Shown: positions 9,072 through 22,098 of the stretch, in pieces | Layout of the letters: the number at the start of each line of letters is the position of its first letter | How positions within the stretch are numbered: the first letter of the stretch is position 1 | NCBI GenBank assembly: GCA_018806915.1 | Contig: JAGKQI010000098.1 | Span: forward strand, 1,426,001-1,490,000 | Direction: 5' to 3' | Length of the DNA: 64,000 nt | From: Phytophthora colocasiae | Lineage: Eukaryota; Oomycota; Peronosporomycetes; Peronosporales; Peronosporaceae | Notes under the pieces: model-generated | Database searches by the model: none | Seen by the model: the letters and a program-made list of their open reading frames with translations, nothing else | Told to the model about the DNA's origin: nothing | Position numbers and translations under genes: made by a program

Positions 9072-12000
9072 ATGGCTTCAGGTGCTCATGGGACTTTGCC
9101 ACGTTCCATGTCGCTGTCTAGGCGCTACTTGTCCCTACCTCAGGAGTTAGTGGGTACTTCTCTACCTCCTAAAGTGTCTGGAAAGCGACGCGGCTTCGTA
9201 TCGCTGTGTGTAGCCCACATTCTTCCAAGCGCTGTGAGCTCCTCGCCATTGCCCCGTGAATCTCTTGTTCGCGTGCGTTGGTGGGGTGACGAGTCGCCCG
9301 GGAGCCTCTTTCGTCCTCAATTGCTGTCAGAAGAGTTTTATCCGCACAAAGTACGGACTGATGAGGGCTCACATTCTCCGCATCGAGCCATCTCGATGAA
9401 ATATCCGGTTACAGTTTTGCCGGAGCAGCTAGTGGAATATTTCGAAGACGTGGGGAATTTAACGCTGGAGGTTATTGACCGTGATTCGAGGAAGAAATAT
9501 GGAGAATGTTTGCTACCTCTGAATTTGCAGAAGGACAATGAAGTGATGGCAGCGGAGGAGAAATTGGTGGCGCTGAGGAGAGAAAATGTACTATGTGAAG
9601 TGAAATTTTGTGGAGAGGACGAGGTAGCTGGGTATCTAGCTGTGACTTTTGATGTAAATTGGACAGACGCGGAAACGGATGAAGATGTGGAGGAAGGTAT
9701 ACAAATTGAATACAATGTGGAAAATGTGGAGATGTTCGTGGCTGGGAGCTCTGTGTCGAGTTCATTGCCGTCGAACCGAGAGTGGATGGAGGTTGATTCT
9801 CAAGGTACCGGTACTGGAGTTGTCGATAAGCAGGATCAATGGAGTGATGGTGTGGATGAAATTAGGGACGAAGTGGAGAACCATCGGAAAAACGACTTTA
9901 ACCGAATCCAGAAGCTATTGGAAAAAGGGAAAGCCTTGCGGCAGTCGATGGAGAAAGCTGTTAAGGAAAAGGGAGGTGGAGAAGGATTAAATGGAGCTAT
10001 AACGGATGAGGTTCCGAGTCTTTCGGACGTTGTGGCCGAAACTGGAATGGAACCGATGCTTCAGGTTTCATTATTATCATCAGAACCGGATTTTGTGTCG
10101 GACTACACTAAAATGGGTGACGTATTGGCGGCAAATGAGTTGCTACCAACATCCCCGAAACTAGTATCGCTTACTACCAGTGCGCTCGATGTCCAAGCAA
10201 CCAACACAGTTGTGAGCACACTGAAATTACCGGAGGACGTTAACACGTTGATGATCAGCTTTGAATCCCTAGAGCTAAACCACAACTTCGTTGACACTCA
10301 GCTACGGCAACTTCGAGATGCGTCGTCTGTTTCTAGCCGGTCGAGTCCGATCCAAATCCACGTTTCGCATGATGGAACATTCTCACACTTTACCGGAGAG
10401 GAAGGCATTCCCGAGACGCCTGCTTTTGCAGTAACTACGTCCCTACGGAAGCATGGGTGGCAATTGAATTGCTTTAGTACATTGCCGCTGACACAGTCAT
10501 CTGGATTCCTGGGGGATCAAAGCAATGGAAGTGACAATGATACATGGAATAAGTGTATGGAATAAGTGTGACAACGCAAAGCAGTTCCGATTTCGAATCC
10601 GTTGCGAAAATCAACACGATTCTCGTCGCAGCAAACGAAGACAGGACCGTAATCTTTTTCTTCGAACTTCCAAGCACGTTTTACTCGAGGGAGCGGTAGC
10701 AGTTGCGGATCTGCTAGCAGTGGCCAAACGTGTGGACAAAACTTGGTCAACCACTATTCAACTTTATTTGAAAAGAACTGACAATCATGTTAATGGGGAT
10801 TCCAAAGGAGGCGAGCTGAAAAAGGTGCGCAAGGGAAAACAGCGTAGTGTCGGCTATCTCAAGCTGAAATTTACGTTTCACTATGTGGACCCAAGCGACC
10901 GAAGCAACGTTAGTGAAATGAAAAGCGCAGAGGATGAACTTGAAAGCGAAGTACTAGCATCGTCAAACAGCTCAAACTCCAGCGAAGTGAAAGTAGATCC
11001 AGAGGGTAACCGCTCTGATGCTGCAAGTGACATCTCTGGACTCTCACTGTCTCGCCATCTACATCCACTTCAAAGCAATTTGAAGAGCAGTATGGATATC
11101 TACAAACCTTTCCAGTTTGCAGCTATGCTCGATGATATATCTGTGACTGCTTCCTCATCGTTGAGCTATCAGCGTGACTGGGCAAAGCCGTTGGCCTCTA
11201 GCTCCAGTTCACAGATGGGTGAGGATATAGGACGCAGCGGTGATGCATATGTAGTGGATGCAGCGAGTATTTCGGTTCAGTACTCGGTTCCTTCTCACTT
11301 CTCTAAGGCCCCACCAGCATCGGACAAACTTGAACGGACGATCACTCGCAAACTGAAGTCGTCGCGTTGGTCTCGTTCATCATTGTTACGATGGGCTGAT
11401 TTCAGTGGAGATACTCATGTATTTCAGACAAGTTTTGCAGATGATTCATATGAATATCTTTCCGGTGGCTATCTGGTACGTTTGTGGATGGTTTGGGGTA
11501 TTTGTACTTATGAATATTCTCACTGCTCTTTCGTCGTTTGTGCTGTAAAAGATTGTTGAAGTTTGGACCAACACTATGAGTGGAAGTAAAAGCCACCTAC
11601 TTGGGCTGACAAAGGTGCCTCTAAGAGAATTATCCGCCATTTTGAGGTTCGTCATATGCTGTATACTAAGGTTGTTTGTTACCACTTACTAAGCACAAGT
11701 GTTGACTACTGTAGAGCTGGTGAGACTGACTTGTCCGCCTTCTTGAAGCGGACGCTGCCTGTTGTTAGCGTGGATGGGAGATTTCCAATAGAGAATCCGT
11801 TTACTGGACACACATCAGGTTATCTTAAGGGACGAGTCTGTTTCGGAACAGCACAGCAGGTATGGTTCATTAAACAATCATTAAAGAGGCAGTGGTATTA
11901 TCTTTGCTAACTTTGAAGTACACGTTACCCGTTCCATGTAGATTCTTACGTGGTCTAAGACTATTCGGGCAGTCATTAAGCTGCAAGGAATTATCCGTGG

Positions 12001-15000
12001 AGTATCTTCTCGCCGGCATTTCGGTGGTTTTATCCCTGCAAAGCCGCGAGCAAATTTTATGCTGAATCGATCACTGTCTGAAGATCTTTCTAGTGTGGAC
12101 AACCGCTCCGAATTTCAGTCAACAACACCTACTGTCACCCCGGGTATACGAGTGACTGATTTGGATGATAACACTGCGGACAAAATGGTTCCGCAAAGCA
12201 GCGGGTGTAGGGCTGTTTTGCGCTCAATATGTTTTCAGATTCGTGAAAACTGGCGTTCTGCAACACGACAGGAACTCAAACAACGCGGTTGGAGTAGCGC
12301 ACCACTGTTGGGTTGTGAGTTGCAAGGTCAATTGGTACTCACTGGAGACATGGAGCAGCCTGCAAAGGTGAAAGGAGTGTCATTTGCTCTTTGGTGGGAT
12401 TCTGCAGATAGCAAGTTAAACTCCTCGTTCACACATGTTTTTCGATCAAACAGAGCTCATCAGATTGTGGACAATGTCGACGGAGAGGCTGTAGGGCCTC
12501 AAAGCCAGGTTTTGTTTGCTTTGTACGTCGAAAATGGATTCTTCGGGTCCCAGTCTCGGGAAACAGCGATGGGGGAGGCGCGACTGAACTTGAATGAGGC
12601 TATTTGCAAGCACTCGGCAACCAGTAAAACCACTGGGCGTATTGGAGAGGTGATCGACGTCGACATTCCGATCGAGTGGAGTACTAATTGCAGTGGTTTT
12701 CAGAAGCTCGCATCTTGTGTCCCGTTGAGGATTTCTTACCAGATGTCACTGTTAGCCATACCAGAGACCATTCTCGTGGATAGACTAGGAGAAGACTACA
12801 ACGATCACGTTGTGGATTCTGAGAACGATGTTCATGGTGATGGACTAGAGACACATTTGAAGCCAGCGAGCATCGCATTATCATTCTGCTTATTCTCAGT
12901 GACGGGATTTGAGCATCTACTGGATGAAAACAGGCGCCGCCTATTTGCTGCGGACTTGGCGGAAATGAACCTTTTGGATGTTCACCTTCGCGATATCTTG
13001 AACAATTCTCGCGATGCACTGCCTGTCTTCTTTGAGATAAAAGTTTGCTTGGGAACAGAGCTGGACGAACGGGAACAGGTGCTTGAGCTAGAAGTGGAAT
13101 CCACCCGAGATACAACGACGCGTGTATTTACTGACAATGGAAAGTGGTTTAAACGTTGGCAGTCTTCAGCGGTTTTGATGCCAGTGTCTGGTGGCCAGGT
13201 TGAAGACTTGATGAAGCTATCGATGCTAGCCTATATGCTGTTGAATCCAGTCACAGTGGCTACTTTGCAGGAAGAGTGTGCTTACGTTACAGTATCACTG
13301 CCGTGCAGCTCTTGCAGCAAACCGCACGTTCTTGGCTGTATCGAGGTTCCATTAGCTGCAGTACTCTTTCGCCCTCAAGGTGTTCGTGGCATGTTCCCAA
13401 TTTGCATCGGAACGGGTACGATTGTTGTAAACCTGGCTGTCGTTTGTGTTTATTTTCTAATGTTTACTTGTCATTACTGCACCGCAGAACCAACTGCTGC
13501 ACGAATCGGTGTGCATTGCTTTATAGACCATACCCCACATGGTCAATCTCGAAACGGGTCCGATACGTTTCAAATTGCTCAAAACAATTCACTTCCGAAT
13601 TATTCGGATATCGAACTAATACCAAGAATAACGACATCGTTGATGTCTCCTACAAGCCCAGATGAAATCGTTGCAGAAGGAACCCCGTTAAAGGGGGCAC
13701 TTGTTGAGGCGTGTGAGGTAAACTATCTTGTTATAACTCTTGAGATGTTTACACATTTCTCGCTTACAGACATTTGTTCATGGATTGTTGCAGGTATTTA
13801 TTGAGGAAGGGCGAAATTTGGTTGTCAATGATATTGGACCTACGTCTCGTTTGTACGCTACTTTTGATATGGCGAGGCGAGGAGTAACTCCAGCTATTTG
13901 TGAGCTTGATGCATCTGGAAAGCGAACGGAGTCCAAAGGTGGCAAGAATCCACGGTGGAATTGTCGGGAGACCCTCCGTATGGACAATGTGGATTGGCAA
14001 CGTTTTTCGCTGGAAGTATCAGTCTGGATGGAGGGTAAATCACCTCAACCTTCACGCCCTGGTCCCGATATGTTTGTTGGAATGGTTCTCGTCGACTTGA
14101 GCCTCTTTAGTCGTGGGTGGAGTGACATTGATGGCTGGTATCACATACAGGACGCTCAGTATCTGACTCGGGGACAAATAAAAATTCGCGTAAGAAATTT
14201 GAGCGTGGAAAGCAGTAGGAGTCTAACAGCGGCTGCCGGATCTTTTGAACTGAAAATTCCACTCCAATCGGCCTTGGATCAACATGAAATCGAATCAGTC
14301 ACAGATAAAGCAGGCCCAACACTGGGAAATAACGAGCACGCTGTCCAAGACTCATCTGAGGGAGGATTTGGCCAAGATAAAGACGAGTTTGATAAATCTA
14401 CGAACGTACCGTTTGATTCCAACATAATATCTGGAAACGAAGAAAACTCCTTTGAATCGAGTCAAAGATTGGATGGATCTGTGGTAGACAATTTGACTTG
14501 GAGAAATATGGACACTCCTACAGACAATGGACCTTTAAGTAATGTAGTGGACCCAACCAGCAGCGTTAGCAACGACGGCGTGGACCTGGATATTGGAACT
14601 GGTTACTTTCAACCAATGACACTGGCTTCGTTTGGAATCGATGAGATGGAATTGTCACCTAATGGCTATGATAAGTTGTCTTTTGACGAAAATGAACACA
14701 AGGTTATTGCAGAAGTTTCTGCCAGTCCACCTCAGGCTGGTTCTACACCGTTCAGGTCGGCGAGTCAGAAGCAGGGCCTTTCGAACTGCAGTTCATCGAT
14801 ATCGATCAGTGGCGACGAAGAACATGCGCTAGGATACATTGATCTCGAATCTCTTAGTTCCGACAGCATTTCCGAAAGCGTAGGCGAGCGGCTTGAAGAA
14901 CATGCAGCAGCTCCTGACATCGAACTGGTGGAAAACTCCGCGGCGGAAACTTTACTGGACCGGGGAATGGATACAGAAGACAACACTGTGTTTCTGCGGA

Positions 15001-16313
15001 GCGATCCAAGACAAGCAGTCCAACGTGACAGGGTTGTGTATGCAGAAAAAGATGTTCAGGTGGATCCATTCGAGCTGGAACAGATTGAGATGGTGTCATG
15101 CTCTGTTCAAACGGATGGGAGTTTGTCCGAGAAAGACATTTATACCGATAGTGGCGAAGGAAATGATCAACTCAAGGATATAATTTCCACTGTTGATGTG
15201 GGATGTGATCCGTTGGAAGATATGGATTCTCCCAACGAAGTTTATCAGTTTGCAGAAAAGGCTATTCAGGTGGATCCTTCTGAATTGGGGCTCCAGATAA
15301 AGATGGTGGCGTGCTCTGTTCAGACTATTCCAGAGGAGAGCATCCAGATTGAAACTGATGAAGTTGTTCCTGAAGATGGATACGATGCTAAAGAAGACCG
15401 ATATAACAAGAATGTGTTCGAATCCTCAAAGGCCAAATCTGAAGAAGATATTGCTAGCGATTCATCTGTAAGTAAAAGTCCTGGCACTGATGAATCTGAG
15501 ATCTACCAAGATGGCTCTGGGTCTGATATAAAGCTGCAAAATGAAATGCTGGAGCTCGTGTACGAGATGTTACGGGAGATGCGAGACGCGTGTTTTGAGA
15601 GGAAAGTCGAGCAACCTGCATCGCCTAGAAAGGCAGAAAACCTGAACAGTTTGGGAGAAAATCTGAAGGTGGAGACTGTACCACCGATTCGTTCGGTGAT
15701 CACGCGCAGTGAGGCGAGACCTAAGCGTTGCAGTTGCCCCAGTTCACCAACCTCACACGTTCCTAGTGCGCGAAAAGGGTCTTTGGATGACAGCGCTGCT
15801 GGCGTGTCATTCCTATCACAGGACGCCGTAATGTCTAATGACAGCAGTGAGAATCGTCTTGGCGTATCTATTACTCGTGACCCAGTAACGTCTCGAACGA
15901 TTGAAAATGTTTCGAACAGAATACAGTTGAAGTCTGGGCACACTCCAGAAAGAACTTCACCTCAGCTCTCTCTTTTTCGACGGTCTGTTGGACGTAATAC
16001 GGATGATGGTCTTACGTTAGCTGCGGTTCCACACACCTCACTACGTGATACGGCAAGTTACCGCGATACCATTGACCAATTCGCACCCTCACAGCACGCA
16101 GTCAAGAGAAGCTACAGTTCATACAAGAACCAGCTTGATGGGAACGACCAGCATTCACCCGCTCATTCCCTTTTCGCGCGTGACTCAGAGACGGAACGCA
16201 TCGCCCGGATCATGCAGGGGAGTATGAAATACTGGATGAAGGATGATAGCAGTTCAAGTGGTGAGGAGAAAGACAACGAAGATGACGATACAAGTGTCGA
16301 TTGCTACTTCTAA
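9072..16313 (+). CDS. C2CD3: C2CD3 orthologue, centriolar multi-C2-domain protein (two frame breaks near 10.55-10.70 kb)
   Basis: C2CD3 is needed in animals for centriole elongation and distal appendage assembly. The N-terminus matches: SLPPKVSGKRRGFVSLCVAH, then VRVRWWGDESPGSLFRP and AISMKYPVTVLPEQLVEYF. IQKLLEKGKALRQSM corresponds to a conserved helix. Later blocks match too: DRTVIFFFELPSTFYSRE, LPVVSVDGRFPIENPF and TGHTSGYLKGRVCFGTAQQ. Exons by splice signals and phase: 9072 to 11475, 11552-11646, 11715-11859, 11942-13415, 13488-13717 and 13794-16313, about 2,280 residues, close to animal C2CD3. An IQ-like motif (IKLQGIIRGVSSRR) follows the third exon. A possible in-frame 66-base intron is at 10431-10496. 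In the first block the frame changes twice, near 10530-10585 (beside a 13-base tandem duplication) and near 10690, inside a conserved C2 strand. These are indels or unrecognised splicing. The acidic C-terminal half carries repeated VQTD/VQVD motifs. Confidence 0.88.
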
Positions 16314-16786
16314 GGTGAAGAACACGAGCTTTGGATGGATGCTGTGAGGATGAAAACGCCGGAGGACATCATGTTGATTACTCTTATTGTTGAAGTACTA
16401 CTTAAATGTGGGATGACGTTAGACAGCTAGTGAAAGTTCTGCTATCCATACTGCTACGTCAGGAAAGCCCGCTCGACGCTGCCATGATAATACTATCATC
16501 ATGGTAGTACCATCGCCTTAAAATTAGTAAGGGTGTCCTTGCGCCAAGAATGTGTGTCAAGTGTCAGCAGTGACTTTGATCCGAATGGCGCGCTGCAAGT
16601 TGGAGCGACCCAACCCAGTATCACTCAAAATATTTGTCATTTGTCATACTTTCGGTGTGTTGGTATCATATAGCCTAAGGAGACGAGCGCAACGTGTACA
16701 CGGAGACGGCGTTGCTGCTTTCTAAGTTATAGCTATCCGGAGCTCGTCCCAGTTGCTGTTGCTCATGTTAGAACTTCGTCAAAAGG
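16314..16786. other. Convergent intergenic region between C2CD3 and the K+ channel gene
   Basis: Two gene 3' ends face each other here. The main content is repeat copy B (16468-16680). No coding sequence is seen. Confidence 0.5.
16468..16680 (-). repeat. Copy B of the ~200-base interspersed repeat, inverted
   Basis: Runs from cccgctcgacgc to atatagcctaagg on the plus strand and matches copy A (8721-8912) in reverse complement. The two copies bracket C2CD3 in opposite orientation. Copy B carries a short extra segment near 16505-16530 that copy A lacks. Confidence 0.8.
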
Positions 16787-19700
16787 TTAAATAATGTGCG
16801 CGGACTGGGATCTCCTTGAGTTGGCACGTTCCGAGGTTTCGGATCCTTCACTGATGGGCTGAGTCGTGTTGTACAGCAAGTTGTTTCCGGATCTGTCGCG
16901 GTGCTCAATTGTAGACGGAGTTTCTGGTCGTTCACGCATTGAGTTTGTGTTCTCTACATTCTCAGGCGAGTCATGTATTTCTGCTTGACGGTTGGCAATG
17001 GCGTTCACATTGCTTGCGACTGCGACACCAGTAGCTTTCTCCTTCTCTGCGAGCATCTCCAGCTGCTTAGGCAACAGGTCAGGTGACCACTCGCTGCCTC
17101 GTCGTTTGTAGAGATTCGCCATGGCCACCTTGCCGAGGTCCATGAGCTTCTCGCGCCCGTGAGTTTGTTCTGCCACTGCTCGGAACTTTTGACCGCGACG
17201 TAGAGCATGGTGAACGTTGTTTTTCTGATGAGGCTGCAGCGAGTACAAGTCGTCGGCGACTAGTACGGACGCCAGTTGACTCAAAAAGTAGGTGCTCACT
17301 GCTGGTGAGACGTCTTCCAGCGCCCTAGAAGTTAAGAGATAAGTTAAGATCAATGCACTGATCCGTTTAATGATGTAACACTTACTTGAAGCCCTGAATC
17401 GTGAGGGAGTACAGGATGCACTTGCCAGTGATCGCTGTGGCTGTCGAAACTGTACGATAAATTTCATTAGGTTGAGCCATCAGAGCGTACTGCTCGAATA
17501 CGGAATTCTCTCCGATAATACGCCCCAGATTGGTTTGTGAGTTCAAGAGATCGCACTCCCCTTCTACGAGGAAGAACGTCTCGATACCAGGGCTACCACA
17601 GCGACAAACGGTTTCTCCTCGCTGGATGTAAACAGGTTTCATCAAGAAGAGCGCGTACGATACGAAACCTTTGAAGGAGTCTTCCATCACTGTGATGAGA
17701 GGAATCGAAAACAGTGTCTCTACTGCAACTAGGCGGGCAACATCGAAGCGCAAACTCGGAGCCATTTTATCAAAAAGCTACAGTACAACAAAGACGTTAG
17801 TGCTAGGGCCGTTGATTTGTTGTTGTTGAGGCTTTGTACTACCTTTTGCTCCGGGAAGAGGCTCGTGCACGCAATGTGATGTTGGTAGTGCTAAAACCAC
17901 GAACACGCCAGTCAATCGTCACGTAACAATAGTAATGATTCACATGAAGACTTACCATTTTGACGTTCTTGCACAAACGCTCGCTGACCGACGAGTCGCG
18001 CAGGTAGTCTTTCATCTCCGTCATGAGTAGACGATATTCCCGATCGCTTGGATCTAGATTTTGGATTAGTGTCATCACTGACGAGATGATGTAACCAAAC
18101 ACAGTGGCATTCACAACCACGAGAATAATAACCATAACCAATTCGTGTGGGGAGTGTACGCTGGGCTTCACATCGCCATAGCCGACAGTTGTGAGCGTTG
18201 TAAACGCCCAATAAACAGCGGCGATATAGCGGTCGCCGACTGGGACGAGGTCCGTACAGTCGATAAGTTGAGGATCTTCAGGAAAGAACGCATCGACGCA
18301 CCAACTATGATAGCCCGCAGATTCGCTCATCATCATCACACCGTGGAACATGCACGCATTCCAGTGGCAAAAGATCGACATGATCGCCAGCAGCTTAAAA
18401 AGTCGTTCTGTCGACGGGCTCAACTATTCCAATCATACAAAGGCACAGAGTTAACGCATCAAGAACGGTTCAACTTGGAGACTTGTACAAACCTGCACAG
18501 TGTCTCGAATACGTCCAAAGACTCGACTAAGTTTGATTAATCGCGTAAGTTTGAGCAATCTAGCAATCCGGAAAAGCCTCAGCAGTTTAGTAGGGAACAG
18601 CCGTAGTGTCTGGTTCGAAGTCCCCACCACAGCTCTGGAGAAAACATCAATTCTGTTAACTTCTGTCTCTGTAGAGTTAAGGATGATGAATACTTACTGG
18701 AAAAGTTCATCAATTGGCACGGTTGAGATGAGGTCCAGCAGGAACCAACCCTTGGCATACTTCCAAAAGAGAGCGTGAGGATCGTAAATGAGTTTCCGCT
18801 CCTCGTCGAAGTACGCGGTGCGGAAATTGACCAGTATATCCATCAGAAAGAAGCTATCGATGATCATCTCGAGCACATACCAGCCGCCAACCGCGTCAAC
18901 ATCGTACCCCAGTCGAAAAGGAACGACAATGATCGAATAGACAATGCCAATCCCAACGAAAAATTGCCAAAACACGATCGAGGGTTCTTGTGGGTGGAAC
19001 AAATACGTTCCTCGAAGCATCACACGCTCCGACTTGAGATTTCGCTTCGGTTGCTCGTGGGGAGAATCGCGGATCTTGACAATCATATCGTGCAGCTCGC
19101 TCTCGTTAGATGCTCCGCCTAGAGATGGACGGCCCTTCACTGGGAAGTCTTCTACGTGCTGCTCCGCCATTTGGCTGGCAAGTTGTTGAAGAGCTAGCGA
19201 TTTCTCGTGATGTCGTTGTACCGCCTCTGGTGTTTCCTTCGAGTCGTATGGAGTAGCCTCCGGTATACTTTCAGTTATGATGGAAGGAGCGTACCGTTGT
19301 TCGGGTGTTGACCGGAAGTCAGGCTGCTCTTCAAGGATGGTTGGGGTGCTGTCTTTGCCGTGCTTGGGACTACAGTCAAACTCTCCAACTTCACATTCCC
19401 CAGTTTGATTTTCGCTCGGTTCTAATGAGTCTAGTCCATCAAACGCAGCCACTTTTGACCCAAGCTTCGCTTTTGCCGATGGTGAGCCAGGTAGAGCCTC
19501 TAAAGTAGCTTTTCGGCCTTGAGCAATTGACGTGAACGGCCTTGTCAGCGGGTGCACTGCATGCAGTGAAGGCGACTCGCTTGATTCCTGGGAGGCAAGC
19601 CACGCGTGATTGCCCTTCTCGCCTTGGGGTCCTGGTAGGTCAGTCATTTGGGTGGGTTCCGAAGTGGTAGGGATAGTGTCCATCTCTTGCTGGTCTCCGT

Positions 19701-21716
19701 ATTCACTGCTCTCCTCCATAATTGTATCTGGAACGGCTTGGAATGTATCTATCGGCATGAACGGAGCGATACGGGCGGGTTTGATAGGAGCTACTTTGCT
19801 GTTCATGACGGAAGTCTTGGTGACGATATCGGGGATGTCAGTGGACTTATGATAAACAACCCGCGGCCCAAGCTTCCCAGGAACGTCAAATACTGACGCG
19901 TCTACACGCCGCCGCATGGTGTTCGAACATGTCGCGGCACTTTCACGGAAATGCTTAATTACTTCTGGCCAACTCACACCTGAAAGAAACGATTAGAATA
20001 TTCATACAAATCAACGAAATAAGTAAAAAAAAAATACTAACTGATTTTCTGGATTGCATCCCGAGACAGGAAGGTCAATTCACTGTATGTTTTTGCCACT
20101 GCGGAGCAGATACGCACGCCATTGCCATGGTCGTGGTCGTACACTTCAAGCTGTTCGAATAAACGGATAGTGTGTAAGAGGCTTCGTCAAAACGATAGCA
20201 AAAGCCTGAATACAAACCTCTCCGAAGTGGTCTCCGACGCCCATTGAAGAAAGACGCATATCTTCCTTGCCTCGTTTCACTGTCTTCACTAACTGAACCT
20301 TGCCCTTTATGATGAAAAAGACATGCGCTGCAATCTCACGTTCGACATAAACATACTCGTCCTTAAGCATGGCAAATGGTCGCATTGCCATCACGATGTC
20401 GCTAATTAAGCTCTCAGGGCACTTCACAAAATACTTGATACTCGATACGACTTTGGCATGTACGTGGTGAATCTACAAAAACAATTAGTAAGTATATCGA
20501 CATATTTCCGAATTCGCGTAACACGACTTACCATTTCGTTTCGGAGTGCTGAAGGAAGTCGATGGAGAATCTTCTGCTCCCTGAAAACTGAGCGGTTTTG
20601 GTAGAAATACTCGAAGTGATAGCGGATCTTGTTGCCAATATACTTTGGCATACTTCGCGAGATAATATACTCTTTCACAACCGTCATACGCTCGTCGTAC
20701 CGCGCTGCAGCAACGTCCAGATTTGTCACAAGAGTCGAAATGGTACCGATCACATAACCAAAGAAAGACACCCCAACTGCCATCACTGCGATGTTGAGGA
20801 GTCTTTCGTTGTTGCTATGAGCCACAATATCACCGTATCCAATCGTTGTCTACAATGAAAAAAAAATGTTAGCAAAAAGGTGTATCAGTCAAGCAATTTC
20901 ACTCCTCACCATTGTAACGATGGCCCAATAGACAGAGCGAATGTACTGCAGAAAATTAGTGTCGTTAACGTGGCCCGCTGGGTCGAGCGAGATACTGATG
21001 AGCCAAGATTTGTCCGAGTCCGATCGTCCAACTGCGAACCAAAGGCAAGCAACAAGATGAGCGATGAACAACATCGTAAGCGCCAGCTTCGCCAGAGATA
21101 CAAGACTCTGGTTTGTGTAGACAGCATCCTCTAAGTTGGCAAAAACTTTTCCAAGTCTGCGAATACGTGCGAGCTTGAACAGTCGAAGCACTTTGAGACC
21201 ACGTAACAGTTTGGCTGACAGAAGAGCGGCGTGTGCGTTGTTCCCAACTCCGAATAACTTTGCGAGCGACTCAAAAGGAAGTGTCGAGAAAAAATCAACA
21301 GTAAACCAGCCACTCAAATATGCCTTGACCATGACACGAAAACTGTACGACACCTCCCCCGTCGGCAGCTGAAGGCCAGTGATGAAGTTGAAGACGATAT
21401 CGATGAAGAACGCGACGTCCATAAGCGATTCGAGCACGGCAAAGCCATCCGAGGCTTCGACTTGAAAACAAACTCGATACGGCACGACCAACGTGGTGTA
21501 GAGCACGAGACAAATGAGCAGCAGGTCCCACATTCTCTTGGCAGGTGCCTCCGGGTCGATAAAATATCGTGGTTTCGCCATGCGACGCCCAGCACGTTTT
21601 CGTCGACCTCCGTGGCCTACGTACGCTGGTAGATTCCTCTTCAAAGCACTCCAGAGCGCACGTCCATTTCTAGGTGGGTTGGCCATGCGCTGGCGATGAT
21701 GTCGAAATCCAGTCAT
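16787..21716 (-). CDS. Tandem (12-TM, two-pore) voltage-gated K+ channel with two cyclic-nucleotide-binding-like domains
   Basis: Ten exons join in phase: 21716-20910, 20849-20532, 20472-20218, 20150-20042, 19979-18698, 18634-18493, 18423-17956, 17890-17843, 17777-17386 and 17324-16787, giving 1,452 residues. Module 1 has S1-S6 with S4 LKVLRLFKLARIRRLGKVF, filter TTIGYGD (about 270-276) and a CNBD-like domain (about 390-495). A disordered linker of roughly 300 residues follows. Module 2 has S4 LLRLFRIARLLKLTRLIKL, filter TTVGYGD (about 1050-1055) and a second CNBD-like domain ending near 1275, then a polar tail. The GYG filters mean K+ selectivity at the plasma membrane. Neither CNBD shows the Arg of the phosphate-binding cassette, so ligand gating is doubtful, as in the EAG family. 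The exon 4/5 junction (phase 1, Ile-Ser) makes one continuous protein. Two separate genes would need a new promoter and start inside exon 5, which I do not see. Confidence 0.85.
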
Positions 21717-22098
21717 CTTGGTTTAGCACGGGCAACCTCCACGGCATACGACTGCACCCTGGTAGTTTGACTAGAGAAGTCTGCAGTAGACTTGAAGTGG
21801 CAGCCAAGAGGTTAGCTACGCCACATTGACGACGGGCTGCGCCGAAGAAGAGGATGCCAGCAGCGATGAGCCAGAACAACTCGATAGCTCTCGCCACGAC
21901 GGAAACAGTAACTGCTCAAGTAATGTTGGAACCAGGAACCTGCACAGCCCCTACCTGTATAAATAACAACTTACACAAACGTCCCTGTGGTTCAGTCTCA
22001 TTGCAGAAATTAATGAGCGCAAACTTCGAGCAGAGAGAGCTGGGTCTATTGAGTCACTTACAGCAGGAAGCTGAAGTGTCATCGTCAGCTTTTGCAGC
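21717..22098. other. Region between the K+ channel start and the MBOAT 3' end
   Basis: Holds the MBOAT 3' untranslated region and the channel promoter. A short minus-strand open stretch (about 21897-21720) begins with a hydrophobic segment (IELFWLIAAGILFFGAA), but it lacks an ATG and overlaps the channel start, so I do not call a gene. Confidence 0.35.

Noticed and set aside
10649..10702. Short intron in C2CD3 that would explain the second frame break
   Set aside because: The phase does not restore the downstream frame, and it would delete a strand that matches animal C2CD3.
21720..21897. Small membrane protein on the minus strand with segment IELFWLIAAGILFFGAA
   Set aside because: No ATG, a stop shortly upstream, and overlap with the K+ channel start. 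Could be part of a leader, but cannot be supported.
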